Positions 1 to 8,457 of a stretch of DNA of 64,000 bases are shown piece by piece. The stretch covers positions 4,075 to 68,074 of the forward strand of contig JBGTGQ010000099.1 of assembly GCA_041746635.1 (NCBI GenBank), written 5' to 3'. A program made the translations under genes and the position numbers. Numbering within the stretch: position 1 is the stretch's first letter; each line of letters opens with the position of its first letter. The DNA is from CAMASH01 sp041746635. GTDB lineage: Bacteria; Verrucomicrobiota; Verrucomicrobiia; Chthoniobacterales; Terrimicrobiaceae. The notes under the pieces are model-generated. The model was given only the letters and a program-made list of their open reading frames with translations. It did not search any database and was not told the DNA's origin.

Positions 1-451
1 TGGCCTCGAAATTCGGCAGTTCCTTCGGGCTGGGCGTTTGCTCGCTGTAGTGAATGACACCGTCCTTGCCGATAACGAAGGCCGCCCGGGCGGCGGTGTC
101 GCCGACTCCGGCCAGCATGGGGAAAACCACATCGTAGGCCCTGATCACTTCCTTGTTCAGGTCGCTGGCCAGCTTGAGGGTGATTTTTTCCTTTTTCGCC
201 CAAGCGTCCTGCGCGAACGGGCTGTCCACGCTGATGGCGATGACCTCGGCATCGAGGGCGTGGTAGTTTTTCAGTCCTGCCGTCACATCGCACATTTCCT
301 GGGTGCAGACGCCGGTGAACGCGAGAGGGAAGAAGAGCAACACGGTGGCCTTGACCCCGGCATTAGCGCTAAGAGCGACGTCTTCGAGGCCGTTTGGGCC
401 CATGCTTTTGAGGGTGAAATCGGGTGCTTTTGAACCAACGGGAAGTGCCAT
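1..451 (-). CDS. Peroxiredoxin (AhpC/TSA family), 3' end cut by the window edge
   Basis: The reading frame starts at ATG 451 (MALPVGSKAPDFTL) and runs off the left edge without a stop, so about 150 N-terminal residues are visible. The fold signature of thiol peroxidases is clear: an APDFTL start, then LLFFPLAFTGVCTQEMC near residues 40-57, whose first Cys is the expected peroxidatic residue. AISVDSPFAQDAW and VFPMLAGVGDTAARAAFVI follow. The family reduces H2O2 and organic hydroperoxides with thiol donors in the cytoplasm. The second Cys five residues later could be a resolving residue, but this cannot be settled here. It is last in a long minus-strand series after metal-efflux genes, so a link to copper-driven oxidative stress is plausible inference. 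Confidence 0.9.
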   Translation of the reverse strand, partial: MALPVGSKAPDFTLKSMGPNGLEDVALSANAGVKATVLLFFPLAFTGVCTQEMCDVTAGLKNYHALDAEVIAISVDSPFAQDAWAKKEKITLKLASDLNKEVIRAYDVVFPMLAGVGDTAARAAFVIGKDGVIHYSEQTPSPKELPNFEA

Positions 452-587
452 ATTATTATGAAGGGTTGAACTGGCGACTCTGCGCGGTGAAGGCGGCGGT
501 GTCAACCGTGGGGGATGCGCCCGCAGGGCAAGCGCGCGGTGACCGGAAGGAAATTGGTCCCCACCTTAACCGTGGGTTCGCCGCCTC

Positions 588-1232
588 TCAAAGATTCTCG
601 CGGGAACTTTCTGCCACCGGCTGTTCCAACGAGGTGAGTTCTCCGCGCTGGCGGGCAAAGACCGCCAGGGCCATGCGCTTGCGCTCCTCCATGACCACTG
701 CCACCTGATCCTCGACCGCCGGAGCTTTCCAGATCGCAGGGCCGGGTGGCAGCCAGGCCCTCCCGGTAAAATTATCACGCACCGTTCCGCCGGGCAGCGG
801 TCGGGGGCTATCGGACACGTAAAGCCGGCGTCCATCTTTGTGCAGGGCGACCATTTCCACATGCCCGTAATACCCACCCGGCGTGCCGCGCGGTGCTTTG
901 CCCATGCGTCCATCGCCGAGATAAACCAGCACACTGCCGAGCGGTGCCTTGAGCGGGGTTGCGCAGGGGATCGATTTCCATCCGGCTTGGAGGAGGTTTT
1001 TTTCCCAGTCCTGCCCGTTGCCTCCTTTGAGGCGATCGCCCAGACCGGCCCCGCGCAGGATGGAGAGCATTCCCCGACCACACCAGCCCGAGCCAATATT
1101 GTCTGTCGCGCTCTCCGTGGCCGCCTCGATCAAGGCCGGACGAGACAATACCGGACCCGCCGCTGTCGCGCAGGCGACCGAAGCGAGGAGGGATATCGCT
1201 GAGGCAAAGCGAACAAACATGTGCGGTAACAT
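588..1232 (-). CDS. Secreted CHAP/NlpC-like cysteine hydrolase candidate
   Basis: This 214-residue protein has an N-terminal signal peptide (MFVRFASAISLLASVACATAAG). A cysteine sits in the segment SGWCGRGML and a histidine in GGYYGHVEMVAL about 70 residues later, with LGSVLVYLG between them. That Cys...His order with a glycine-rich turn is typical of CHAP or NlpC/P60 amidases, which cut peptide cross-links in peptidoglycan. The assignment rests on motif shape only. ATG 1232 is the longest start; ATG 1220 (MFVRFAS) would put the signal peptide at the very N-terminus. It lies 62 bp downstream of cusA on the same strand. Nothing in it points to metal binding. Confidence 0.6.
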   Translation of the reverse strand: MLPHMFVRFASAISLLASVACATAAGPVLSRPALIEAATESATDNIGSGWCGRGMLSILRGAGLGDRLKGGNGQDWEKNLLQAGWKSIPCATPLKAPLGSVLVYLGDGRMGKAPRGTPGGYYGHVEMVALHKDGRRLYVSDSPRPLPGGTVRDNFTGRAWLPPGPAIWKAPAVEDQVAVVMEERKRMALAVFARQRGELTSLEQPVAESSRENL

Positions 1233-1294
1233 ATGCGGAAACGGCCGTTCGCCAATTATTTTCTATGCAACAGCAGGACGGCCACATGACTCCC

Positions 1295-4200
1295 TCAGGC
1301 GGCTGCGTGGGAACGCAGAAGGCTCCTTTTCCTGAGCCAGTAAAAAATGACCGGCGTGACAATGAGAATGTGCAGCAGGCTGCTGACCATGCCGCCGATG
1401 ACGGGCGTGGCCAAGGGTTTCATCACTTCCGCCCCGGTCCGCACACTCCACATGATGGGCAGCAGACTGGCGACGACCGTGGTCACGGTCATCACCTTGG
1501 GCCGCAGGCGCAGCATGGCCCCTTCGATGACGGCCGTCTTCAGGTCGGCCAGGTTGAAGGCGGCCCCCCTCTCCTGCTGTCGGCGTTTCAGCGCCTCCTC
1601 GAGATAAACCACCATGACCACGCCGGTCTGAATGGCGGTGCCGAACAGCGCGATGTATCCGATCCACACGGCCACGCTGAAATTGTATCCCAGGAGAAAT
1701 TGCAGAAGCGCACCACCGCTGAGCGCAAAGGGCACGGCGAGCAACACATGCGCCGCTTCCAAAACGGAACGAAAAACCATGGTGAGCAGCATGAAAATAA
1801 TCAGCAAAACCACCGGCACAATCAGCATGAGCGTCCGCTGGGCACTGATCTGGTGTTCGTACTGACCACTCCATTTGATGGTCACGCCCGGAGGCAGCGT
1901 GATGTCCTGGGAGAGGCGTTGTTGCACCTCTTTGACGAAACCCCCCAGGTCGCGGCCGTGGACATTGGTCTGCACGAAGACCCGCAGCAGGCCGTCCTCA
2001 CTGGATATCTCGCTGGGCCCGCTGGCGCGTTGGATTTCGGCCACTTGTCCCAAGGGAACGGCAGACCCCTCGCTGGTGGGAATAAGGATGCTGCCGATGG
2101 TCTCGATGTCATCCCGCTCGCCCCGTTGCAACCGAAGCTGGATCGGATAGCGGGCCCGGCCTTCAATGGTGGTGCTGACATTTAGTCCGCCCAGCCCGAT
2201 CTCGACCACATCCATCACGTCGCGAATGGTGAGCCCGTAACGCGCCAGAGCCAGGCGGTCAGGCAGGATTTGCACGTAGGGCTTGCCCTGCACCCGCGAG
2301 GCGGCCACGCCCGTGGCACCCGAAATTTTTCGCACCAAGGCTTCGATTTCGTAGGCCGTCTGTTGGATGGCATCCAAATCGGCTCCCAGGATTTTGATGC
2401 CGACCTGCGCGCGAATTCCCGTGCTCAGCATGAGAATACGATTTTCGATGGGTTGAAGGAAACCGGGAACGTAGCCGGGCACGAGTGTCAGCTTCTCGGA
2501 AAGTTCGGCCACGATTTTGTCTTTGGTCATGCCCGGCCGCCACTTTTCCGGCGGGTGGAGCATGATCGTCGTCTCGATCATTTCGACCGGGGCGGGATCG
2601 GTGGCGGTCTCGGCCCGGCCCAGTTTTCCCGCGACCGATTCGACCTCGGGCACGGATTTGATCACCTGATCCTGCCAGGACATGATGCGTTTGACCTCGG
2701 TCAGCGAAGTGCTGGGCAGCAGGACGGGCATGAAAAGCAGGCTGCCTTCATTCAGCGGCGGCATGAACTCGGTGCCAATCCGGCTGGCGAGCAGGACGGA
2801 CGCAACCAGGATGACCACCGCCCCGGCCAACACGGTGCGGCCATGGCCCAGTGCCCACTCCAACGCGGGCCGGTAGAGGCGGGTGAGGAACCGCATCACC
2901 ACATTGTCATTTTCGCCCCGAAACGGGCCGCGCACCAGCCAGGTGCAAAGCACCGGCACCAGCGTGACCCCGAGCAGGGTGGCCCCGATCATGGCGAAGG
3001 TCTTGGTGAAAGCGAGTGGATGAAAAAGTTTCCCCTCCTGTCCGGTCAGCGCAAACACCGGCAGGAAGGCCAGAATGATGATGGCCATGGCGAAAAAAAT
3101 CGGGCGCCCCACTTGATGGGCGGCCTCGCGGGTGGCGGTCATGGTTTCTCCGGCGGTGAGGCGGGAGCCTTTTTTTTCCTCGGCCTCCTCGCAGTGCCGG
3201 ATCACATTTTCGGTCATGACGATGCCGGCATCGACCAGCACGCCGATGGCAATGGCAATACCCGCCAGGGACATGATGTTCGAGCTGATGCCAAACTCCC
3301 GCATCAGGATGAAGGAAATGAGAATGGAAACCGGCAGCGGGATCGTGACGATGAGGATGCTGCGGAAATGCCAGAGAAAAACAATGTGCGCCAGGGTTAC
3401 GAGAATGATTTCCTCAATGAGCGAATGACGCAGGGTCGCGATGGTGCGATCAATCAGACTACTGCGATCGTAGAAGGGTTCGATGCTGACCCCGGGCGGC
3501 AGGCTTGAGGCAATCTGCCCGATTTTTTCCTTCACCCGTTGGATCACCCGCATGGCATTTTCGCCCGTGCGCATGATCACCACGCCGCCCACGACTTCCT
3601 GCCCGTTGACATCCAGGGCCCCGCGTCGAAAATCCCCGCCGAGGGAAATCTCCGCGATATCCTCCAAATAAAGCGGCAAGCCGTCCCGCATTTTCACCGC
3701 GATGCGTTTGAGATCATCAAGGGAGTTCACCAACCCGACGCCGCGCACCACAAACTCCATGCCATTTTCCTCAATGACCTTTCCCCCCACATTGATGTTG
3801 CTGTTCGCCAGCGCATCCATCACCTCGCGCAGCGTCACGCCGGCCTGCCGCATTTTTCCGGAATCCACCGCCACCTGATATTGGCGCACATACCCGCCGA
3901 TGCCGGCGACCTCGGCCACGCCATTCACCGCCGCCAGTTGATAGCGGATGAAGAAATCCTGCTGCGAGCGCAAGGCCCCCAAATCGTATCCGCCGTTCGG
4001 CGCCTTGGCGGGATCCACCTTGAGATAATACTGATAAACCCAACCCAACCCGGTGGCATCGGGGCCGAGTTGTGGCGTCACGCCCTCCGGCATCAGATCC
4101 TGAAGAAAACTCAGACGCTCCAGCACCCGCGTGCGGGCGAAATAGTTGTCGATCTTGTCCTCGAAAACCACCGTCAGCAGGGCGAACCCGAACATCGACT

Positions 4201-4480
4201 GCGCCCGCACTTCCTTCACTCCCGCCAGTCCCTGCAGATTGGTGGAAAGCGGATAAGTAACCTGATCCTCCACCTCCTGCGGACTCCTCCCCGACCAGTC
4301 CGCATAAACGATCACTTGGTTCTCACTCAGGTCCGGGATCGCATCCACCGGAGTATTGCGGATGGCATGAATGCCCGCCGCCACGAGCAAAAGTGTGCCG
4401 CAGGCGACGAGAAAACGATTGCGCAGCGACCAATCAATGAGCCAGCCGATGGAACCGCTTTCCCGGCCTTCCGCCTTCAA
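1295..4480 (-). CDS. cusA: CusA/CzcA-type heavy-metal RND efflux pump
   Basis: This 1061-residue inner-membrane RND transporter expels metal ions through a tripartite complex. Family hallmarks are visible: NRFLVACGTLLLVAAGIHA in TM1, NTPVDAIPDLSENQVIVY, EEIILVTLAHIVFLWHFRS, and VDAGIVMTENVIRHCE in the TM4 region. GTEFMPPLNEGSLLFMPVLLPS is characteristic of the HME-RND group, and two large periplasmic loops are present. The length equals that of CusA/CzcA. I place the start at TTG 4480, which overlaps the TGA of the adaptor gene as TTGA. A perfect GGAGGT lies six bases upstream, so translational coupling is likely. A longer TTG at 4501 lacks such a site. No outer-membrane CusC-type gene is present in the window, so the channel must be encoded elsewhere. 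Copper or silver is favoured over Zn/Co by the neighbouring CopA-type ATPase, which is inference. Confidence 0.95.
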   Translation of the reverse strand: MKAEGRESGSIGWLIDWSLRNRFLVACGTLLLVAAGIHAIRNTPVDAIPDLSENQVIVYADWSGRSPQEVEDQVTYPLSTNLQGLAGVKEVRAQSMFGFALLTVVFEDKIDNYFARTRVLERLSFLQDLMPEGVTPQLGPDATGLGWVYQYYLKVDPAKAPNGGYDLGALRSQQDFFIRYQLAAVNGVAEVAGIGGYVRQYQVAVDSGKMRQAGVTLREVMDALANSNINVGGKVIEENGMEFVVRGVGLVNSLDDLKRIAVKMRDGLPLYLEDIAEISLGGDFRRGALDVNGQEVVGGVVIMRTGENAMRVIQRVKEKIGQIASSLPPGVSIEPFYDRSSLIDRTIATLRHSLIEEIILVTLAHIVFLWHFRSILIVTIPLPVSILISFILMREFGISSNIMSLAGIAIAIGVLVDAGIVMTENVIRHCEEAEEKKGSRLTAGETMTATREAAHQVGRPIFFAMAIIILAFLPVFALTGQEGKLFHPLAFTKTFAMIGATLLGVTLVPVLCTWLVRGPFRGENDNVVMRFLTRLYRPALEWALGHGRTVLAGAVVILVASVLLASRIGTEFMPPLNEGSLLFMPVLLPSTSLTEVKRIMSWQDQVIKSVPEVESVAGKLGRAETATDPAPVEMIETTIMLHPPEKWRPGMTKDKIVAELSEKLTLVPGYVPGFLQPIENRILMLSTGIRAQVGIKILGADLDAIQQTAYEIEALVRKISGATGVAASRVQGKPYVQILPDRLALARYGLTIRDVMDVVEIGLGGLNVSTTIEGRARYPIQLRLQRGERDDIETIGSILIPTSEGSAVPLGQVAEIQRASGPSEISSEDGLLRVFVQTNVHGRDLGGFVKEVQQRLSQDITLPPGVTIKWSGQYEHQISAQRTLMLIVPVVLLIIFMLLTMVFRSVLEAAHVLLAVPFALSGGALLQFLLGYNFSVAVWIGYIALFGTAIQTGVVMVVYLEEALKRRQQERGAAFNLADLKTAVIEGAMLRLRPKVMTVTTVVASLLPIMWSVRTGAEVMKPLATPVIGGMVSSLLHILIVTPVIFYWLRKRSLLRSHAAA

Positions 4481-6135
4481 GGTTTCACCTCCGCGCCGCA
4501 ATTCAACATTTCCGAACCCAGGTAGGGATTCCTTACCTCTTTGCCCGCTTGCACCCAGCGCGCTTGGGGCGGAGCACCGGGGAAACTGTCACCGGTCATG
4601 GGACATTCATAGACGCCGACCGTGACCTTCTGTCCGCCGCGACCGAGAGCAAGCGCCAGTTCCGCACCCGCCATGCTCCAGGGCAGGAAACTCTCCCGCA
4701 CCGCCTTCAAATCAGAACCCCCGGGAGTTCCCCGCAGAGCCTTCAATTTGGCGAGCGTTTCATCCGCCTCGGCATTTCCCGTGGCAGGAATCCCCGCCGC
4801 CAAAGGGGGCAAAGTTTGGCGGGCCTTGATCGCCGCCACCAGGTCATCGCCCGCGAGGGAATCCGTCACCAGGGCCAACTGATCCAAAAACGCCGTGGCT
4901 TCTTTTGAGGCAGGCAGTGCCGCCGCTGCTGGAGGAGCGCTTTCGGCGTGGAGCTGCGCGCCACCTCGCAATTGCGCCTCCGCGTCAATCATCAAATTTC
5001 CCTGCGTCACCACCCGATCCCCTTCCTTCAGGTCGAGAACTTCGATGCCCTCGTCGCCGACCCGGCCGGTTTTCACCGTCCGCTGTTCGTATTGACCGGC
5101 GGCATTTTCGACATAGACAACAGAGCGCCGCCCGTCCTGCAGCACGGCCGCGCGTGGGACGACCAACGTCGTTCCCAGGTCGGCCAGGATCTCCGCCTCG
5201 GCATAGGCCCGGTGCGGCAGCAAACGCCGGAGACCCTTGCTGTCGTCGGGTGCCGCCGGATTATCCACCTCGATGCGCACCTTGGTGCTGCGGGTGTTGG
5301 GATCAAAATTCGGATCAATGAATGTCACCACGCCCGCAAAATCCCGCCCCGGCACGGTCGGGCTGCGCAGGACGGCTTTTTGTCCGAGGCGAATATCCGC
5401 CAGATCGCGCTCATACACCTCGGCGTGAAACCAGAGGCGGGCCAGTTCGCCCATCTCGAAAAGCATTTCGCCATTTTTGATATACTGACCCTTGAAGGCT
5501 TTCTTCGTCAGCACCGTCCCGCTGAGGGGAGCCAGCAGGTCAATGGTAAAGACCTCGCCGGACTGCCGGGCCAGACCCGCGACCTGCTCCGGACTGAGTC
5601 CGTATTGCACCAAGCGCTGGGCTGAATTCCGCGCCACGGCATCATTCCGGCCCCGCATGGCGTTTTGGTATTCGCGCACAATGTAAAGCAACTCCGGACT
5701 GTAAATGGACGCCAGCGGACGCCCCTTTTCCACATACTCGCCGACATGGTTGACAAAGACCTGATCAATCCGGCCGTCATAGTAGGCGGCAATCACGCGG
5801 TGAAGGTTTTCATCATCCTCCAGGATGCCGCTAAAACGCAGGGTCTTGGTCAGTTCGATTTTTCGCACCGGAGCCGTGGCCACGTTCAGAACATTGACCG
5901 AGTTGTGACTCAGCGAGATCACGCCTTCTGGCGCCGCCTTTCCTGCCTCACCTTCATAAACCGGCACCAGCTGCATCCCACAGATGGTGCAGTTGCCCGG
6001 CTTGTCCGAAGTGATCCATGGATGCATCGGGCTTTGGTAGAACTTCACCTTGCGCTCCTCGTCTTTCGGCTTCGAGCAGCCGGTGAGAACAAAAACGGAT
6101 AACAGGATCAGAAAGAATACGCGAACAATGGTCAT
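4477..6135 (-). CDS. cusB: CusB-type periplasmic adaptor with metal-binding N-terminus and extra C-terminal domain
   Basis: This 552-residue membrane-fusion protein starts with a lipoprotein signal (VFVLTGC). Next comes a heavy-metal-binding motif near residues 30-60 (YQSPMHPWITSDKPGNCTIC, then GMQLVPVY), as in CusB proteins that take Cu/Ag. The middle is the barrel-sandwich/HlyD core (AGLARQSGEVFTIDLLAPLSG, GDRVVTQGNLMIDAEAQLRG). After residue about 400 there is an added domain ending in VYECPMTGDSFPGAPPQARW and NPYLGSEMLNCGAEV. It resembles the end of the standalone secreted protein at 7855-8307, so this is a DUF3347-like fusion. A good GGAGG precedes ATG 6135. Its stop overlaps the cusA start. 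Confidence 0.93.
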   Translation of the reverse strand: MTIVRVFFLILLSVFVLTGCSKPKDEERKVKFYQSPMHPWITSDKPGNCTICGMQLVPVYEGEAGKAAPEGVISLSHNSVNVLNVATAPVRKIELTKTLRFSGILEDDENLHRVIAAYYDGRIDQVFVNHVGEYVEKGRPLASIYSPELLYIVREYQNAMRGRNDAVARNSAQRLVQYGLSPEQVAGLARQSGEVFTIDLLAPLSGTVLTKKAFKGQYIKNGEMLFEMGELARLWFHAEVYERDLADIRLGQKAVLRSPTVPGRDFAGVVTFIDPNFDPNTRSTKVRIEVDNPAAPDDSKGLRRLLPHRAYAEAEILADLGTTLVVPRAAVLQDGRRSVVYVENAAGQYEQRTVKTGRVGDEGIEVLDLKEGDRVVTQGNLMIDAEAQLRGGAQLHAESAPPAAAALPASKEATAFLDQLALVTDSLAGDDLVAAIKARQTLPPLAAGIPATGNAEADETLAKLKALRGTPGGSDLKAVRESFLPWSMAGAELALALGRGGQKVTVGVYECPMTGDSFPGAPPQARWVQAGKEVRNPYLGSEMLNCGAEVKP

Positions 6136-6231
6136 GGAGTTTTCCTCCGGGAAGGATGCTTTTTCATATTAGGTCTATTGCCGCGAAACCGGATAACCCT
6201 TGAACAACCTCGGCAGATAGCAAATCCATCC

Positions 6232-7284
6232 TCAATGGGGATGCCGGTGGTGGATGTCCGGATAATGCGGATGCCGGTGCGTGAGTCGGGCATGCTCGTG
6301 CTGGTGGGAATGCGGCTCCCCCGCCGGATCGGTGCTGCCGTGGACATGGTGATGATGTTCGTCGTGGGTGTGTTCATGAGAATGAGCCATGGGCAAATGA
6401 ACATGCTCGTGTTCATGATTTTCGGAAAGATGCAGCCACACTCCGAGAGCCATCAACCCGCCCGCGAGCCAGAACATCACCCCAGGCTGCTCTGGAAACA
6501 TCAGGAGCGACAACGCCGCCCCAACAAATGGTGCCGTCGAAAAATACGCCCCGGTCCGCGCCGTGCCGAGGTGCCGAAGCGCCAGCACAAAACTCGTCAG
6601 ACTCACTCCGTAGCAAAGTAACCCCAGTAGCAAAGCTCCCGCCATCACCCCGGCGGCGGGCAATCGTTCACCCAAGGCAAACGCCAGCCCCACATTGACC
6701 ACCCCGGCCACCCCACCCTTGAGGCTGGCAATCACGACCGGGTCCGCCGCGGAGACCCGCCGCGTGAGATTATTATCCAGCGCCCACCCCAGGCAGGCCC
6801 CTCCAATGGGCCAGGCCGCCAGCGACCAAGCCACGCCCGAAGCAGGCCAGGCCAGCAAGACCGCCCCGGCCATAATCACGGCCATCCCCGCAAAAATCCG
6901 GCCGTCGAAATTCTCCCGAAAAATAAACCACGCCAGCAACGCCGTAAAGACCCCTTCAAGATTGAGCAGCAAAGATCCCGCCGAGGCGTCAATCCCCTGC
7001 AAACCGCCCATCAGAAGGATCGGCGCCACCACTCCGCCAAAGAAAATCGCCCCGGCCAGCCAGGGCAAATCCTTCCGGGTCAAGGAGGTCTGCCTCTCTG
7101 GCTTTCCCCACAACAAACGCCAGGCTCCCAGCCCCAGCCCGGAACCAAGATAGAGCAGTCCCGCCAACATCACCGGACCCACGTGCTCGAGCAACATCTT
7201 GGCAAATGGTGTGCTCGCTCCGAAGAGCAGAGCCGCTAAAAGCCCATAGACCGGCCCGACGGGATGTTTTGGCACGAACGGCAT
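6232..7284 (-). CDS. DMT/EamA-family permease with histidine-rich C-terminal tail
   Basis: This 350-residue protein has about ten hydrophobic helices arranged as two EamA repeats. The first starts at VYGLLAALLFGASTPFAKML and the second near AWPIGGACLGWALDNNLTRR. The core ends near residue 290 (GLMALGVWLHLSENHEHEH). The last 60 residues are a tail loaded with His in HxH and HxHxH runs (THDEHHHHVHG, then HPHYPDIHHRHPH). DMT permeases move small metabolites or drugs; the tail is the kind used to bind Ni, Cu, Zn or Co. Its place between the Cus genes and the cysteine-rich secreted protein supports a metal role, but the substrate is not known. It starts 43 bp after the terminator at 7327-7368, so it may have its own promoter. 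Confidence 0.85.
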   Translation of the reverse strand: MPFVPKHPVGPVYGLLAALLFGASTPFAKMLLEHVGPVMLAGLLYLGSGLGLGAWRLLWGKPERQTSLTRKDLPWLAGAIFFGGVVAPILLMGGLQGIDASAGSLLLNLEGVFTALLAWFIFRENFDGRIFAGMAVIMAGAVLLAWPASGVAWSLAAWPIGGACLGWALDNNLTRRVSAADPVVIASLKGGVAGVVNVGLAFALGERLPAAGVMAGALLLGLLCYGVSLTSFVLALRHLGTARTGAYFSTAPFVGAALSLLMFPEQPGVMFWLAGGLMALGVWLHLSENHEHEHVHLPMAHSHEHTHDEHHHHVHGSTDPAGEPHSHQHEHARLTHRHPHYPDIHHRHPH

Positions 7285-7326
7285 CTTGAAAGCAAAAACC
7301 CCCGTTGGCCAGATCGTATCGCGGGC

Positions 7327-7368
7327 GGAAAAAGCAAACCGTCCCGGAGCTTGCGGCTCACGGGACGG
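7327..7368 (-). terminator. Intrinsic terminator after the cysteine-rich secreted gene
   Basis: Stem arms CCGTCCCG (7339-7346) and CGGGACGG (7361-7368) pair perfectly. They are extended by GAGC/GCTC with one bulged base. On the minus strand the hairpin is followed by a T-rich run (complement of 7329-7338). It sits just past the stop of the gene at 7390. A diverged copy of this hairpin lies in the pseudogene block at 13384-13438. Confidence 0.7.
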
Positions 7369-7389
7369 CTTCTTGGGGAATTATGGCGA

Positions 7390-7758
7390 TCAGGCCTTGC
7401 TATAGACCATGCAGGGCTTACCGTTTTCATCAACGATGGTCATCGTCGTGGCGGGGCCACCGGTCTTGCCTGATGGGTTGGTCCAGGTAACTTTGAAGTC
7501 CTTTTTACAGCTCGGGCAATGCACCTTGTTGCCCTCCTCGCAAAGTTTCGCGGCTGCTTTGGCGTCCTTAATGTCGATGACGGTGTGGGAGTCGCACATC
7601 TTACAGGTAAGGGTGACTTTGTCCCCCGCTTTGAGCTCTTCGAACTGAGTCTTGGTGGTGAGATCAGTTCCTGCTTTTCCCGGAGGCAGCGCGAAGGCTG
7701 CGGAGGTGAGCGCGAGGGCGGCGAACGTGGTGGTTAGGATGGATTTCAATGTTTTCAT
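7390..7758 (-). CDS. Small secreted cysteine-rich protein, probable metal binder
   Basis: This 122-residue protein has a clear signal peptide (MKTLKSILTTTFAALALTSAAFALP). The mature part carries two CxxC pairs: LTCKMCDSH near residues 51-56 and VHCPSCKKDFKVTW near residue 80, plus a Cys near the end (KPCMVYSKA). Two CxxC pairs about 27 residues apart resemble a rubredoxin/zinc-ribbon knuckle and could bind Cu(I) or Zn in the periplasm. I do not recognise a named family. A decayed second copy lies at 13439-13628, upstream of copA. It is followed by an intrinsic terminator. The copper-island context suggests a role in periplasmic metal handling, which is inference. Confidence 0.8.
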   Translation of the reverse strand: MKTLKSILTTTFAALALTSAAFALPPGKAGTDLTTKTQFEELKAGDKVTLTCKMCDSHTVIDIKDAKAAAKLCEEGNKVHCPSCKKDFKVTWTNPSGKTGGPATTMTIVDENGKPCMVYSKA

Positions 7759-7854
7759 TGGGTGTTTATGTTTTGATGTCTCTGTTGCTTAAGGAGATAG
7801 TCATGTAGTTGGCTGTCTGTGGCTATGGGGTGTAACCCTACTCATTGAATGAGA

Positions 7855-8307
7855 TTACCCGCAGCAGCCGCCTTTTTTGGACGTGCCCATGCTGGTTGTA
7901 ACTCCTTTAAGCGAACCGCAGGCCGGCATGGATTGGCCCATGTAGGGATTTTGAACTTCCGGGGTTTTCTGCACCCAATCAGCCTTCGCCATCGGGCAGG
8001 TCATCACATAGTAACCATCCAGGTTGGTCGCGAGCTTCACGGTGTCTTCGCTCACAGCCTTGAAATGCCCCCGGGCCTCTTCCAAGGTTTTGCTCGCGGC
8101 GAGTTCTGCGGCATGAGTGGCGATGGATTTCTGGTCGTCCGCTTTGGCTGTCTCTGCCAGTGCGGTGGCCGCTTTTTTGGCGGCATCCAGGTTATCGTTG
8201 GTCAGGGCTTCGGACACGACGATGGAAGCATCGAGCACGGGATTCGCAGCGGCATGGGAAAGACCGGCGGCAAGGACGAGGGCGAGGAGCGGTAGGAGTT
8301 TTTTCAT
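7855..8307 (-). CDS. Secreted DUF3347-like protein with C-terminal CCG
   Basis: This 150-residue protein has a signal peptide (MKKLLPLLALVLAAGLSHA). An alpha-helical, alanine-rich region follows (residues 25-90), and then a conserved end: YYVMTCPMAKADWVQ, NPYMGQSMPACGS and a final GGCCG. The CPM...NPYxG...xxCG pattern is the same as in the C-terminal domain of the CusB protein encoded at 4477-6135, which points to the DUF3347 group found beside copper and silver efflux systems. CPM plus the later Cys residues could hold Cu(I). The adjoining DNA records a duplication: the start of a second copy survives at 9568-9639 on the other side of the sialidase-like gene. Confidence 0.82.
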   Translation of the reverse strand: MKKLLPLLALVLAAGLSHAAANPVLDASIVVSEALTNDNLDAAKKAATALAETAKADDQKSIATHAAELAASKTLEEARGHFKAVSEDTVKLATNLDGYYVMTCPMAKADWVQKTPEVQNPYMGQSMPACGSLKGVTTSMGTSKKGGCCG

Positions 8308-8358
8308 GTTGAGTAGATTGCCGCGGTACGCGGAAACCCTTGGATTTTCTTTTCGCTA

Positions 8359-8457
8359 TTACGCGAGCAGCCGCTTCAGGTTTTCGCGCAGGATGGCGCG
8401 GGCGCGGCAAAGGCGGGTCTCCACCGCTTGGCCGGAATATCCCTTCACTGCGGCGAT
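8359..8457 (-). pseudogene. Remnant: last ~32 codons of an ECF sigma factor
   Basis: Read on the minus strand this encodes IAAVKGYSGQAVETRL and continues to LREN LKRLLA, then stop. It matches the C-terminus of the sigma factor at 9673-10239 (IAAVTGCSRKAVETRL to LREKLKRLLL) at about 25 of 32 positions. Only the sigma-4 helix-turn-helix end survives. The sialidase-like gene's stop codon sits exactly at its truncated edge. Confidence 0.8.

Noticed and set aside
2270..3508. 412-residue plus-strand open frame
   Set aside because: It is antisense to cusA and has no recognisable features.
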